Part shown: one piece after another, positions 28,504 through 41,532 of the stretch | How the letters are laid out: each line of letters begins with the position of its first letter | Numbering within the stretch: the stretch's first letter is position 1 | Assembly (NCBI RefSeq): GCF_002940205.1 | Contig: NZ_MDSK01000023.1 | Coordinates: forward strand, 1 to 64,000 | Reading direction: 5' to 3' | Source: Xanthomonas arboricola pv. guizotiae | Lineage (GTDB): Bacteria > Pseudomonadota > Gammaproteobacteria > Xanthomonadales > Xanthomonadaceae | Length of the DNA stretch: 64,000 nt | The notes under the pieces: generated by a model | What the model saw: the letters and a program-made list of their open reading frames with translations, nothing else | Told to the model about the DNA's origin: nothing | The model's database searches: none | Made by a program: the position numbers and the translations under genes

Positions 28504-29718
28504 ATGACCGAACGCCGTCACGATATCGATGCCTTGCGCGTCTTCGCCTTCGCACTGCTGATCCTCTATCACGTGGGTATGGCCTATGTGGCCGACTGGG
28601 ATTTCCACCTCAAGAGCGTGCACACCGCGCAGTGGCTGCAATGGCCGATGATCGTGCTCAACCGCTGGCGGATGCCCCTGCTGTTCATGATCTCCGGCAT
28701 CGCGATCGGGCTGGCGCGGCCGCAGGCCAGGCCCTGGCGCTTTGCCTTGCAGCGCTGCGGGCGATTACTGCCGCCGCTGTTGTTCGGCATGTTCGTGGTG
28801 GTCGCGGTGCAGGCCTATTGCCAGGGCGTGAGCAACGGCAAGGTCAGCCCGGGCTTCGGCAGCTTCCTGCTGCGCTACTGGCAGGTGCGGCCATGGCCGG
28901 CCGGCAGTTTCGATGGCTGGGAGCACGGCATCACCTGGAACCATCTGTGGTATCTGGCCTATCTGTTGCCCTACACCATCGCCTTGATGGCGCTGGTGTC
29001 GCTGACCCGCCCGCTGCGGTTGGCCGCGTGGCCGCGCTTGCCCGCTGCGCTGGCGGTGCCGGCACTACTGCTGTTGCCGATCCTTTGGGAAGCGTTCTGC
29101 GTGCTGTGGGTAATGCCGCGGCATCCGCCTACCCACGCGCTGTTTGGCGACTGGTTCGTGCACGCCGAATCGTTCCCGCTGTTCGTCCTGGGGTATCTGC
29201 TGGCACGCCGCGAACGCTTCTGGCAGCTGGCCGTACAACTGCGCTGGCTCACCTCGGTCGCCGCGCTGGTGGCGATCGGCACCGAACTGGGCATTCGCTA
29301 TTCCGGCACCCATGGACAGCCAGCGCAACTGGGTGCACCGCTGGCCGCGCTGCCGTGGGAGGCGATCGAGCATAGCGCACGTGCCGCCTACACCTGGCTG
29401 GCGCTGCTGACGATTCTTGGCTGGGCAAGGCATCGTTTGAACCGCCCGCTGCGCTGGCTGGCGTACTGCACGGAGGCGGTATTCCCGTGGTACATCCTGC
29501 ACCAGAGCCTGATCATCGTGACGCTGTACTGGCTGATGCCCCTGCATCTGAATGCCTGGCTGGAGCCGGCGCTGGTCCTCGCCGCCACCGTGATCGGCTG
29601 CCTGGCGTTGCATGAGTTTGCGATCCGCCGGCTGCGCTGGTTGCGTCCCTTGTTCGGATTGCGTGCGCTCAGGCCGCGCCTGGCGGGCAGGACCGACAGC
29701 GCGCCGGTGCCGTCATGA
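28504..29718 (+). CDS. Acyltransferase 3 family membrane protein
   Basis: A 404-residue polytopic membrane protein of the acyltransferase-3 (OafB/OpgC-like) family. It opens with RRHDIDALRVFAFALLILYH, the family's first helix with its catalytic-site RxxxxD and H, and has about ten transmembrane segments. Such proteins move acyl groups onto cell-surface glycans or other periplasmic acceptors. The acceptor here is unknown. The ATG at 28504 puts the first helix at residue 10; the longer frame from 28342 would overlap the divergent rpfD start. Confidence 0.85.
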   Translation: MTERRHDIDALRVFAFALLILYHVGMAYVADWDFHLKSVHTAQWLQWPMIVLNRWRMPLLFMISGIAIGLARPQARPWRFALQRCGRLLPPLLFGMFVVVAVQAYCQGVSNGKVSPGFGSFLLRYWQVRPWPAGSFDGWEHGITWNHLWYLAYLLPYTIALMALVSLTRPLRLAAWPRLPAALAVPALLLLPILWEAFCVLWVMPRHPPTHALFGDWFVHAESFPLFVLGYLLARRERFWQLAVQLRWLTSVAALVAIGTELGIRYSGTHGQPAQLGAPLAALPWEAIEHSARAAYTWLALLTILGWARHRLNRPLRWLAYCTEAVFPWYILHQSLIIVTLYWLMPLHLNAWLEPALVLAATVIGCLALHEFAIRRLRWLRPLFGLRALRPRLAGRTDSAPVPS

Positions 29719-29818
29719 AAATGTTGCGCAGGCGTGTCCCGCTTCGGCATGCGCAGCCCTGGACGGCCCGTCGGCAGCAACGCACGATGCGCGCCGGACA
29801 CGCTTTTTCGAAGACACC

Positions 29819-30856
29819 ATGCGCCCTACCCTGCTTGCCGCCACCTTGTTGCTCGCGCCTGCCGCCGCCCTTGCCGATGCGCCGGTCGGCATCGCCTTCG
29901 ATCACCAGGACTGGACCATCGCCTGCGACAACACCCGCACCTGCCGCGCTGCCGGCTATCAGCCGGATGACGACGACAGCACGCCGGTGTCGGTCTTGCT
30001 GACGCGCAAGGCCGGTGCGGGGCAGCAGGTCACTGCCGAGTTGATGCTGGGCCAGTACGACGAGGTCAAGCTGCCGGCATCGCTCACCTTGCGCATCGAC
30101 CAGCGCGACCTGGGCAAGCTGGCATTGAATCGCGACAGCGGCACCGCGCCGCTGACCAGCACGCAGGTGACCGCACTGCTGGCCGCACTGACCCGCAGCA
30201 GCAGGATCGTGGCGCTCGGCAACGATGGTCGCCGCTGGCAGCTGTCCGATCGCGGCGCTGCGGCGGTGCTGCTGAAGATGGACGAGTTCCAGGGCCGGCT
30301 GGGCACGCGCGGCGCCCTGGTGCGCAAGGGCGATCGCGACGAGGCTGCAGTGCTGCCGGCCGTGCCGGCACCGCAGGTGCGAGCGGTCAAACTCGCAGCA
30401 ACGCAAGCAGCCGATGCGCGCCTGGGCACGCTGCCGGCGTTGTACCAAGCGCTGCGTGCCAGCTTGCCGGCCGACGAGGAATGCAAGGGGCTACAGGCCG
30501 GCGATGCAGCCGAGCCGCTGTCGGTCACCCGGCTCAGCGGCGACAAACTGCTGGTCTCGACCGACTGCTGGATGGGCGCCTACAACGTTGGCACCGGTTT
30601 CTGGGTCATCAATGCACGCGCGCCGTTCGCGCCGACATTGGTGACCACGCAAGCCAGCGATATCGACGGCTCCACCATCCTTGCATCGCAGAAGGGACGC
30701 GGCCTGGGCGACTGCTACAGCGAGTCCAGCTGGACCTGGGACGGCCGCCGTTTCGTACCGACCTCCGAATCCACCTCCGGCCTGTGCAGATTGGTCGCCG
30801 CCGGCGGCGCGTGGGAATTGCCGACCTTGGTGACCGAGGTCAAGAAGGTGCCCTGA
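29819..30856 (+). CDS. DUF1176 exported protein
   Basis: A 345-residue protein with a signal peptide (MRPTLLAATLLLAPAAALA). The mature part begins FDHQDWTIACDNTRTCRAAGY, the hallmark of the DUF1176 (invasion-associated IalB-like neighbour) group, followed by paired cysteines near the C-terminus (EECKG, STDCWMG, GDCYSES, SGLCRL). Function is not established. It is about 100 bases downstream of the acyltransferase on the same strand and may be in its operon. The ATG at 29819 is chosen because it starts the signal peptide. The 230-base gap after it, toward recJ, shows nothing identifiable. Confidence 0.8.
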   Translation: MRPTLLAATLLLAPAAALADAPVGIAFDHQDWTIACDNTRTCRAAGYQPDDDDSTPVSVLLTRKAGAGQQVTAELMLGQYDEVKLPASLTLRIDQRDLGKLALNRDSGTAPLTSTQVTALLAALTRSSRIVALGNDGRRWQLSDRGAAAVLLKMDEFQGRLGTRGALVRKGDRDEAAVLPAVPAPQVRAVKLAATQAADARLGTLPALYQALRASLPADEECKGLQAGDAAEPLSVTRLSGDKLLVSTDCWMGAYNVGTGFWVINARAPFAPTLVTTQASDIDGSTILASQKGRGLGDCYSESSWTWDGRRFVPTSESTSGLCRLVAAGGAWELPTLVTEVKKVP

Positions 30857-31086
30857 CCGGGGCGAGGTCAGTACGAGCGCAGGTCTGCTTGCAGCACTGT
30901 CTTGCAAGACGCCTTGAGCGACGAACGAAACCACCTTGCCGCCATCAGGCATGCGTACTTGCGGCATGTACCACCACGTGCATGCCGGCTGTGGGTGCGC
31001 CCTCCCGTGCAGAGCGGTTGATGTGAAGCCTGGCTGCAGGGCCGCGCTGTCGCCCCTACCGAAGCCCGCGATTGACAGCCGCGCGC

Positions 31087-32826
31087 TCAGCCCGTGACTG
31101 TCGCCGGCTCGCAGTGCTCGACGATCAGCTGCACCGCGGTGCCGCCGCGATAGTCGTCGCTGACCAGGCGGTACGCCAGCCGCACCAGGCGTGCCGGTTC
31201 GCTGCCGCGCCAGCCGTTGAAGTGGATGGCGTTGAGCGGTTCGGCGCGGCCGGCGCAGCGCAGGGTCAGCTTGAGGTGGCGCTCCTTGAGCACGCGGTAC
31301 TGCAGCACTTCGAACCGACCATCGAACAGCGGCTCGGGAAAGCCCTGCCCCCACGGCCCGGCCACGCGCAGCGCCTCGGCATGCAGGTGATCGAGTTCGT
31401 GCGCGGCCAGTTCGCCATCGCTATGCAATTCGGCATGCAGCAGCGAGGCGTCCACCATCGCCTGCACCTGGCGCTGGAATGCCTGTTCGAAGGTCGCCAG
31501 CGCGGCATGCTCCAGACTCAGCCCGGCCGCCATCGCATGCCCGCCGAACTTCTGGATCAGGCCCGGGTGGCGCGCATCCACTGCCGCCAGCACGTCGCGG
31601 ATATGCAGGCCGGGGATCGAGCGTGCCGAACCGCGCAGCTGGCTGCTGCCCGGCTCGGCCGGCGCCAATGCGATCACCGGGCGATGCAGGCGGTCCTTGA
31701 GCTTGGAGGCGACCAGGCCGATCACGCCCGGGTGCCAGTCGGCATCGAACAGGCAGGCGGCGATCGGCAACGCGCCATCGGCATCCAGCACCACCCTGGT
31801 GACGGCCTGTTCGGCATCGTCGGTCATCAGCTGCTGCACCGCGCGGCGCTCGGCGTTGATCTCTTCCAGCGTGCCGGCGATCGCGCGCGCCCGGTTCCAG
31901 TCCTCGCTGAGCAGCAACTCGATGCCCAGCGCCATGTCTTCCAGCCGGCCGGCTGCGTTGAGACGCGGGCCCAACGCAAATCCGATATCGCTGGCGCTCA
32001 GGCGCGCCACGTCGCGGCCGCTGGCATCGATCAGGGCGCGCAGGCCGATGCAACCCTTGCCCTCGCGCAGGCGGCGCAGGCCGGCCGACACCAGCGCCCG
32101 GTTGTTGATGTCCAGCGGCACCAGATCGGCAACGGTGCCGACTGCCACCAGGTCCAGCAATACCGACAGATCCGGCTCGGCGCGCTCGGCGAAGGCACCG
32201 CGCGCGCGCAGCACGCCGCGCAACGCCATCAGCACATAGAAGATCACCCCGACCCCGGCCAGGGATTTGCTCGGGAAGCGGTCGTTGGCCAGATTCGGAT
32301 CGACGATCGCGTCGGCCGGCGGCAATACCTCGCCAGGCAGGTGATGGTCGGTGACCAGCACCGTCCAGCCGCGCGCCTTGGCGGCGGCCACGCCGGCGTG
32401 GCAGGCGATGCCATGATCGACCGTGACCAGCAGATCCGGCTGCAATGCGGCCAGTTCCTCCACCAGTGCCGGCGACAGGCCGTAGCCATGCACCATACGA
32501 TTGGGTACCGCGTGATGCACATCCAGCGCGCCGAGCATGCGCAAGCCACGCACGCCGACCGCACAGGCGGTGGCGCCATCGCAGTCGAAATCGCCCACCA
32601 CCAGGATGCGCCGTTGCCGGGCGATCGCATCGGCCAGCAACTCGGCCGCCACGTCACTGTTGTGCAGCAACTGCGGCGACAGCAATTGACCCAGACGCGG
32701 CTGCGCGCCGTGGGTATCGGTGACGCCGCGCGCGGCATAGATGCGGCGCAGCAGCGGCAACATGGCATCGGGCCAGCTGCCGGCCTGCCCGGGCGGGCGC
32801 CGGACGATCCGCGGGGTGGAGGTCAT
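31087..32826 (-). CDS. recJ: Single-stranded-DNA exonuclease RecJ
   Basis: A 579-residue RecJ. The DHH phosphoesterase core shows VVGDFDCDGATACAVG, VTVDHGIA and VTDHHLPGEVLPPAD. The DHHA1 domain has a GGHAMAAGLSLE motif near residue 430, and an OB-fold tail follows. RecJ degrades 5' ends in recombination and mismatch repair. The ATG at 32826 overlaps the stop of rpfE (ATGA), as in the known recJ-rpfE pairing of the rpf cluster; the open frame further upstream is inside rpfE and not real. Confidence 0.96.
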   Translation of the reverse strand: MTSTPRIVRRPPGQAGSWPDAMLPLLRRIYAARGVTDTHGAQPRLGQLLSPQLLHNSDVAAELLADAIARQRRILVVGDFDCDGATACAVGVRGLRMLGALDVHHAVPNRMVHGYGLSPALVEELAALQPDLLVTVDHGIACHAGVAAAKARGWTVLVTDHHLPGEVLPPADAIVDPNLANDRFPSKSLAGVGVIFYVLMALRGVLRARGAFAERAEPDLSVLLDLVAVGTVADLVPLDINNRALVSAGLRRLREGKGCIGLRALIDASGRDVARLSASDIGFALGPRLNAAGRLEDMALGIELLLSEDWNRARAIAGTLEEINAERRAVQQLMTDDAEQAVTRVVLDADGALPIAACLFDADWHPGVIGLVASKLKDRLHRPVIALAPAEPGSSQLRGSARSIPGLHIRDVLAAVDARHPGLIQKFGGHAMAAGLSLEHAALATFEQAFQRQVQAMVDASLLHAELHSDGELAAHELDHLHAEALRVAGPWGQGFPEPLFDGRFEVLQYRVLKERHLKLTLRCAGRAEPLNAIHFNGWRGSEPARLVRLAYRLVSDDYRGGTAVQLIVEHCEPATVTG

Positions 32827-33743
32827 TGCGCCAGCTGTGCCCGCGGCTTGCGCCAGAAACGCCAGCGTTGCGCATGCGTCAGCGACACGGTTTCGCCATC
32901 CTGGAAATCCAGCACCAGCCGATCCAGTTCGCCACGCGCCATCGCCGCCAGCAGCGGCGCCACCGCATCGTCGCTGAACTGCTGCAGCGAGCGCAGATGG
33001 CGCAGGTCCACCAACGCATCCACGCGTTGTTCGCCCTGCGCATCGGCACCGGCCGCCAGCGCCAGCGCACGCAGCAGCGATTCGCGGCTGCGTACCTGAC
33101 GGTGCGGCGAGCTCACCGCATGCGGTAGCACGCCGCCGCCCCAGAACCACAGCGAATTGATCGCCGGCTTGCCGCTGGCCACGCGGCCCTCGTTCCAGGG
33201 GTGCTGATGCAGCAGCACCTGCGCTTCGGTCAGCAAGGCACGCCAGCGCCGGCCGATCTCGCCGGCCGGCAGATGCTCGAACAGGTCATCGCCGATCGCC
33301 AGACCCGGTGGCGCAAATTCCGGCAATTTGGCATCCGGCGACAGCCGCAGGTACCAGCGCGCAGGCGTGGGCGCATCCAGCAGGAAGCCCGCATCGCCGA
33401 ACATCGGCTTGAGGATGGGCAGCAACACCGCCAGGTCCTCGGCCGTGGGGCCGAGCGCCTCGCCGTAGCCCATCAAGCGCGCGCCCTGCATATCCGGCAC
33501 CACATAGGCCGGATCCGCACGCACCCAGGTCGCACCAGCCGCATCGCCGGCATCGAGCTGGCGGGTCAACGCGGCCACCGGCCAGTGCGCAGGCGTCAGC
33601 GTGAAGTGGCGCTGCAGCTGCGCCACTTCGCCGGGCTCGGCACCTTGCTGGTCGGCACGCGCCAGTGCGCGCGCCACCGGCGTGTCGCCCAGTTCACCGG
33701 GCAGGCGGCGTTTTTCCGGCAGCAGCAGCGTGGCGGTGGTCAT
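32823..33743 (-). CDS. rpfE: RpfE regulatory protein (phosphoglycerate-mutase-related)
   Basis: A 306-residue protein of the RpfE family, annotated in Xanthomonas as a regulator of pathogenicity factors and distantly like cofactor-independent phosphoglycerate mutase. Recognisable blocks are VRADPAYVVPDMQGARLMGYG, HQHPWNEGRVASGKPAINSLWFWGGG and the histidine-containing middle. No signal peptide or membrane segment is seen. Biochemical activity is unproven. It is translationally coupled to recJ downstream and lies 30 bases after greA. Confidence 0.88.
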   Translation of the reverse strand: MTTATLLLPEKRRLPGELGDTPVARALARADQQGAEPGEVAQLQRHFTLTPAHWPVAALTRQLDAGDAAGATWVRADPAYVVPDMQGARLMGYGEALGPTAEDLAVLLPILKPMFGDAGFLLDAPTPARWYLRLSPDAKLPEFAPPGLAIGDDLFEHLPAGEIGRRWRALLTEAQVLLHQHPWNEGRVASGKPAINSLWFWGGGVLPHAVSSPHRQVRSRESLLRALALAAGADAQGEQRVDALVDLRHLRSLQQFSDDAVAPLLAAMARGELDRLVLDFQDGETVSLTHAQRWRFWRKPRAQLAQ

Positions 33744-33773
33744 CGGGCGGTTGCGTCGTTCAATCCCGGCGCG

Positions 33774-34246
33774 TCAGTCCAGGTAGGCAACGCTGACCAC
33801 TTCGTACTCGCGCTGGCCGGCCGGCGCATCGATGGTGACCGAGTCGCCTTCCAGCTTGCCGATCAACGCACGTGCCAGCGGCGAGGAGATCGCGATCATG
33901 CCCAGCTTGATGTCCGCTTCCAGATCGCCAACGATCTGGTAGCGCTTCTCTTCGTCGGTCTCGGTGTCGGCCAGCGTCACCGTGGCGCCGAACACGATCT
34001 TGGTGCCGGCCGACAGCTTGGTGATGTCGATGATCTCGGCATGCGAGAGCTCGCCTTCCAGCTGCTTGATGCGGCCTTCGATGAAGCTCTGCTGCTCGCG
34101 CGCGGCGTGGTACTCGGCGTTTTCCTTCAGATCGCCGTGCGCGCGCGCTTCGGCGATCGCGTTGATCACCGCCGGACGCTTGACCGACTTCAGCTGGTCC
34201 AGCTCTTCGCGCAGACGCTGCGCGCCCTTTGCGGTCATGGGTGCTC

Positions 34247-34250
<4 letters not shown>
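33774..34250 (-). CDS. greA: Transcription elongation factor GreA
   Basis: A 158-residue GreA, identical in length to the E. coli protein. The N-terminal coiled coil carries the acidic tip [18 protein letters not shown], which activates backtracked RNA polymerase to cleave its transcript. The C-terminal FKBP-like domain follows (FGATVTLAD ... [12 protein letters not shown]). The ATG at 34250 overlaps the carB stop, so it is coupled to carB. Confidence 0.97.
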
Positions 34251-37466
<3,216 letters not shown>

Positions 37467-37489
<23 letters not shown>

Positions 37490-37910
37490 TTTCTTCCAGC
37501 TCTTTAATCAAATCTTGGATTTTTTTGATGTCTTGATCGTGACTGATCAGCTCAAGATCGTTGAGGTTTGCGCAAACACAGTGAAAAACATCAAAGCGCT
37601 TCTTATCGATAGCACGCTCTGCATCATCTCGACGGTCATGTCGGAAGACCTCGGCAGCCATGCGAGCATCCTTGGCTCCAACCTCGAATTCCTGAAAAGC
37701 ATTCAGGATCTGCTCCAGCTCATCGAGTGGTACACGTTTTGCTCCGCGCAAGACCTCATAACGAATCAGAGGTGAGATAGCCACACGTACACGATCATCC
37801 GTCAGCAAACGCTCAACCTCGGCCTTGGCTGATAAATGCACAGAGTTATTCGGATCAGTATCGAGCGCACCGATCAGCAGGTTTGCATCCAGCAAAATCG
37901 CGCGGGTCAT
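37467..37910 (-). CDS. PIN-domain protein paired with an ATPase inside carAB
   Basis: A 147-residue PIN-type protein. All four usual acidic positions seem to be present: D8 ([13 protein letters not shown]), E52 ([10 protein letters not shown]), D107 ([10 protein letters not shown]) and D125/D127 (ISHDQDIKK), so it is predicted to be an active ribonuclease. It starts in a 4-base overlap with the ATPase gene and ends 23 bases inside carB. It has no antitoxin-like partner; the ATPase takes that place. Lower G+C than carAB suggests transfer. It is not a recent paralogue of the VapC at 14063. Confidence 0.85.
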
Positions 37911-39040
37911 GACTGACTATCACTTTTGATCAACTTCAGTAGAGCGGCCTTCGCTTTACCTTGATCCGTCGATGCTAGTGACGCGCGCTTCAAAGCGTTC
38001 AGGTCGACGCCAAATGTTTCTTCGAGAACGTCAGCGAACGCTTTCATGTTGGGAGAACTGATCTCGGCCACCTTGACCACACCATCACCCTCATCGCGCT
38101 GAAGAAGATATGCCTCACCCTGCTCTAGTTGCGTTAGCACTAACGGCGAATGAGTGGCGATCACGAAGATACTCTTCGGAAAAAGGTCCTTAAGTTTCTT
38201 CACAATTATTGTTTGCCAACTGACATGCAGATGACTTTCAATCTCATCAATCAGAACGACACCTGGCAGGTTGCGCAAGTTCCTGGAATTAGTGAAATTC
38301 GAGTAGGCCGAAATGATGGCCTGAAACAACTTCACCACCGATGCAAAGCCAGAGCTGAGTTCACCCAGTTCGAGCATCCGGCCATCTACACCCAAGAAAA
38401 CACGTTGGGCTCCATCAATTTGAAGCTTGCCAGCATCGACTCGGGGATCGACTTCATGGATAAGCTGTAGTACGGCGTTGATCTCGCCTTGCAAGTTATC
38501 TTTTTCCACTTGGTATGGATTGACAGACTGTGCGCGCTGGACAAACCAAGCTCGCACATCTGCATTCATCCCGGAGGTACGAAGATTTCCCGACGTTATT
38601 TCCTTGGCTAGCCGGTCAAAATGCGCTTTGCGTCGGTCATCAAACTTCCCCAAACGACCAACATCAGCAGGCTCTGCCGCTACAGAAGAACGCCCGCCGG
38701 CACCGATTAAGACAATGCAAGCAGAATGATTGGCAGCTTCCGCAAAGAAGTTCCCAAGAATCGGGAGTCCGCTGGACGATTTGTTAATGTCCAGACAAAC
38801 CTCCTCATCGATGACTACTTTTTTAGCTGGCTCCCATGCCGTGTCATGGATCAGTGTATGGCGGGCGGCAACTGCAAAGTCCTGCTGAGAGAACAACAGC
38901 CCTAGGTAAATGGCTTCAAGCGTCTTTGTCTTACCGACGCCATTAACGCCAAACAGCACACGCACACGGTGGTTGGGATCGAACCGAAGCTCGACATTTC
39001 CCACACCTCTCAAGCCTTCAATGTCAACTGAATCCAACAT
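37907..39040 (-). CDS. AAA/ABC-type ATPase (OLD/AAA_21-like) of the ATPase-PIN cassette
   Basis: A 377-residue SMC/ABC-like ATPase. Walker A is GVNGVGKT (31-38), an ABC-type signature LGELSSGF lies near 225-232, Walker B is VVLIDEIESHLH (261-272), and the H-loop is IATHSPLV (294-301). The layout matches ATPases of anti-phage pairs such as PARIS AriA, Septu and OLD, but no nuclease domain is fused. On the minus strand GGAGG stands 5 bases before ATG 39040, which settles the start over the upstream ATG at 39127. G+C in one 60-base sample (37921-37980) is 29 of 60, against 39 of 60 in carB (36961-37020). Confidence 0.88.
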   Translation of the reverse strand: MLDSVDIEGLRGVGNVELRFDPNHRVRVLFGVNGVGKTKTLEAIYLGLLFSQQDFAVAARHTLIHDTAWEPAKKVVIDEEVCLDINKSSSGLPILGNFFAEAANHSACIVLIGAGGRSSVAAEPADVGRLGKFDDRRKAHFDRLAKEITSGNLRTSGMNADVRAWFVQRAQSVNPYQVEKDNLQGEINAVLQLIHEVDPRVDAGKLQIDGAQRVFLGVDGRMLELGELSSGFASVVKLFQAIISAYSNFTNSRNLRNLPGVVLIDEIESHLHVSWQTIIVKKLKDLFPKSIFVIATHSPLVLTQLEQGEAYLLQRDEGDGVVKVAEISSPNMKAFADVLEETFGVDLNALKRASLASTDQGKAKAALLKLIKSDSQS

Positions 39041-39145
39041 TCGTGCCTCCGCATGTGCAGCTTGCTCGAAACTTCTGACGGCGCGCTGGAGTCGACCGGA
39101 CGTCCGAACTCCAGTTCGAGTGATCATGAAATAATTTGCCGTGCA

Positions 39146-40273
39146 TCAAAACTTAGCTTTCGCCATCAACGTCACGAACCGATCGAACAAAGGCCCCACA
39201 TCGCGCGGGCCCGGCGAGGCTTCCGGGTGGCCCTGGAACGAGAACGCCGGCGCGTCGGTCAGCGCGATGCCCTGATTGGTGCCATCGAACAGCGACCGAT
39301 GGGTCACCCGCACATTGGCCGGCAGCGTGCTTTCATCCACCGCAAAGCCGTGGTTCTGCGAGGTGATCATCACCCGCCCGCCGTCCAGATCCTGCACCGG
39401 ATGGTTGGCGCCGTGATGGCCGGTGGTCATCTTCACCGTGCTGGCGCCGGCGGCCAGCGCCAGCAGCTGATGGCCCAGACAGATGCCGAAGGTGGGCACC
39501 TGCCTGGCGATCAGTTCCTGGATGGCGCTGATGGCGTAATCGCAGGGTTCCGGATCGCCCGGGCCGTTGGACAGGAACACGCCGTCCGGATTCATCGCCA
39601 GCACCTCGGCCACCGGCGTGCGTGCCGGCACCACGGTGACGTCGCACCCACGGTCGGCCAGCATGCGCAGGATGTTGAGCTTGACGCCGTAATCGTAAGC
39701 AACAACCTTGTGCTTCAGCTCGGCGCACACGAAGGTGTCCGAATTCAGATCCAGCGAGCCTTCCTGCCAGCTGTAGCTGGTCTCGGTGGAAACCACCCTG
39801 GCCAGGTCCATGCCCTTCAGGCCGGGGAAGCTGCGCGCCGCTTCCAGCGCCTTGTCGACCTCGATCTCGCCGGCCATCAGTGCGCCGTTCTGGGCGCCCT
39901 TCTGCCGCAGCAGGCGGGTCAGCTTGCGGGTGTCGATGCCGGAAATGGCCACCACACCGCGGGCCTGCAGCCACTCCGGCAGTGCGACTTCGCTGCGCCA
40001 GCTGCTGGGGCGACGCGGCACGTCGCGCACGATCAGGCCGGCCGCCCAGATCTTGCCGGCCTCGTCATCCTGATCGGTAAAGCCGGTGTTGCCGATATGC
40101 GGATAGGTCAGCGTGACCATCTGGCGGGCGTAGGAGGGATCGGTCAGGACTTCCTGATAACCGGTCATGGCGGTGTTGAACACCACTTCACCGACGGAAA
40201 GCCCGTTGGCGCCTACGGATTCGCCCTCGAACACGGTGCCGTCTTCGAGGACAAGGATTGCGGGTTGGGTCAC
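39146..40273 (-). CDS. carA: Carbamoyl-phosphate synthase small subunit (glutaminase)
   Basis: A 375-residue CarA. The class-I glutamine amidotransferase domain has the catalytic cysteine in [13 protein letters not shown] and its histidine in [12 protein letters not shown]. The N-terminal CarA domain precedes it. It releases ammonia for CarB. The start is GTG 40273, giving [17 protein letters not shown]; the longer open frame beyond it is non-coding. 105 bases separate its stop from the ATPase gene start. The 239-base gap upstream, toward dapB, shows nothing I can name. Confidence 0.96.
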   Translation of the reverse strand: MTQPAILVLEDGTVFEGESVGANGLSVGEVVFNTAMTGYQEVLTDPSYARQMVTLTYPHIGNTGFTDQDDEAGKIWAAGLIVRDVPRRPSSWRSEVALPEWLQARGVVAISGIDTRKLTRLLRQKGAQNGALMAGEIEVDKALEAARSFPGLKGMDLARVVSTETSYSWQEGSLDLNSDTFVCAELKHKVVAYDYGVKLNILRMLADRGCDVTVVPARTPVAEVLAMNPDGVFLSNGPGDPEPCDYAISAIQELIARQVPTFGICLGHQLLALAAGASTVKMTTGHHGANHPVQDLDGGRVMITSQNHGFAVDESTLPANVRVTHRSLFDGTNQGIALTDAPAFSFQGHPEASPGPRDVGPLFDRFVTLMAKAKF

Positions 40274-40512
40274 GTGGGGTCTCGCTCTGGCTGCCTGGGA
40301 CTCCGATGCGCTTCCGGCCAAATTCCGGTTGCAGCAAAGCGCGGACGCGGTGCTGAGGACCGGTCCGACGCTGGTTCGGGCAAGCGAGAATTGTAAAGGC
40401 AAGTGCCCCGGCATGCCAGCCTGGAGAACACCGGTTGCCGCAGCGCCATCGCAATGGCGGGATGAATGCGCCACCGCGATCATTCGCCATTCATGCGCGG
40501 CGACGCGCCGGC

Positions 40513-41229
40513 TTACAGCACCAGGTCGCGCACGCGATAGCTGCCGGCCGGCTTGCCGAGCAACCGCTTGGCCGCATGCAGGGCACCGCGCGCAAAGATG
40601 TCGCGGTTGGTGGCGCGGTGCACCAGCTCCACCCGCTCGCCCAATCCGGTGAACTGCACCGTGTGCTCGCCGACGATGTCGCCGGCGCGCAGGCTGGCAA
40701 AGCGCGGCTGCGCGCCGCTGCCGGTGGCCGCCTCCCCCAGCGTCAGTGCGGTTCCGGAGGGTGCGTCCTGCTTGTGTACGTGATGCGCTTCGACGATGTC
40801 GCAATCCCAGCCCGGCAGGCTGCCGGCGGCACGCTCCACCAGTTCGGTCAGCACCGCCACGCCCAGGCTGAAGTTGGACGCCCACACCAGTGGAATCTGT
40901 TGCGCGGCCTCCAGCAACGCGGCGCGCTGCGCCTCATCCAGGCCGGTGGTGCCGGACGCCAGCGGTTTGCCGCGCTGCGCGCACAGCGCCAGGATCGGTG
41001 CGAAGCCCTGCGGCAGGCTGAAGTCGATCGCCACATCGAAGGCCGGCGCACCGCCGAGTTCGCTGGCGGCAAAGTACGGCACGCCGTCCACCACGCGCTG
41101 CGACGGCGAGCGCCCCACCACCGCACCGACGACGTGCAGCGCCTCGTCTTCGGCAGCCAGGCGCAGCAACGCCTTGCCCATCCGCCCGGAGGCGCCGTGG
41201 ATCAGAACTTTCACAGGAGACGTTGTCAT
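40513..41229 (-). CDS. dapB: 4-hydroxy-tetrahydrodipicolinate reductase
   Basis: A 238-residue DapB. The N-terminal Rossmann dinucleotide-binding motif is [17 protein letters not shown], and the C-terminal domain has [16 protein letters not shown] with the catalytic histidine and lysine. It reduces dihydrodipicolinate in the lysine/diaminopimelate pathway. It lies upstream of carA on the same strand, the dapB-carAB order seen in other gammaproteobacteria. Confidence 0.96.
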   Translation of the reverse strand: MTTSPVKVLIHGASGRMGKALLRLAAEDEALHVVGAVVGRSPSQRVVDGVPYFAASELGGAPAFDVAIDFSLPQGFAPILALCAQRGKPLASGTTGLDEAQRAALLEAAQQIPLVWASNFSLGVAVLTELVERAAGSLPGWDCDIVEAHHVHKQDAPSGTALTLGEAATGSGAQPRFASLRAGDIVGEHTVQFTGLGERVELVHRATNRDIFARGALHAAKRLLGKPAGSYRVRDLVL

Positions 41230-41271
41230 GGCGGCAGGCCTAGCTGGGCGGTGGGGTTGTACAAGATAGCT

Positions 41272-41322
41272 GGGATTCGGGATTCGGGATTCGGGAATCG
41301 TTGGTGCGGGTGCGGGTGCGGG
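41272..41322 (+). repeat. GGGATTC and TGCGGG microrepeats
   Basis: Three GGGATTC units plus GGGAATC (41272-41299), then three TGCGGG units (41305-41322). Part of the roughly 300-base gap 41230-41532 upstream of dapB, in which I see no gene. Confidence 0.8.
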
Positions 41323-41532
41323 TGTGCACTGTTTTGCCTGCAGTAGCGCTTTCGCTTTGGCTTGGTGGCGTCCGCGAGACGCACGTGGTGGTTGTTTGCT
41401 GAGTTAAGGCGATACCACTTGGCGGGCAGGTGTGGGTTGGCGCGGCGGGTGTTCGACGTTCGTGAACGCATGGCACACGCTGCAGCTGGCGCGGCTGCGG
41501 CCTTTGATTGCATGCGATGGTGTTGGCGACTC

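Noticed and set aside
39041..39127. An N-terminal extension of the ATPase from ATG 39127
   Set aside because: A GGAGG ribosome-binding site precedes ATG 39040, and MLDSVDIEGLRG is a typical start for this ATPase type.
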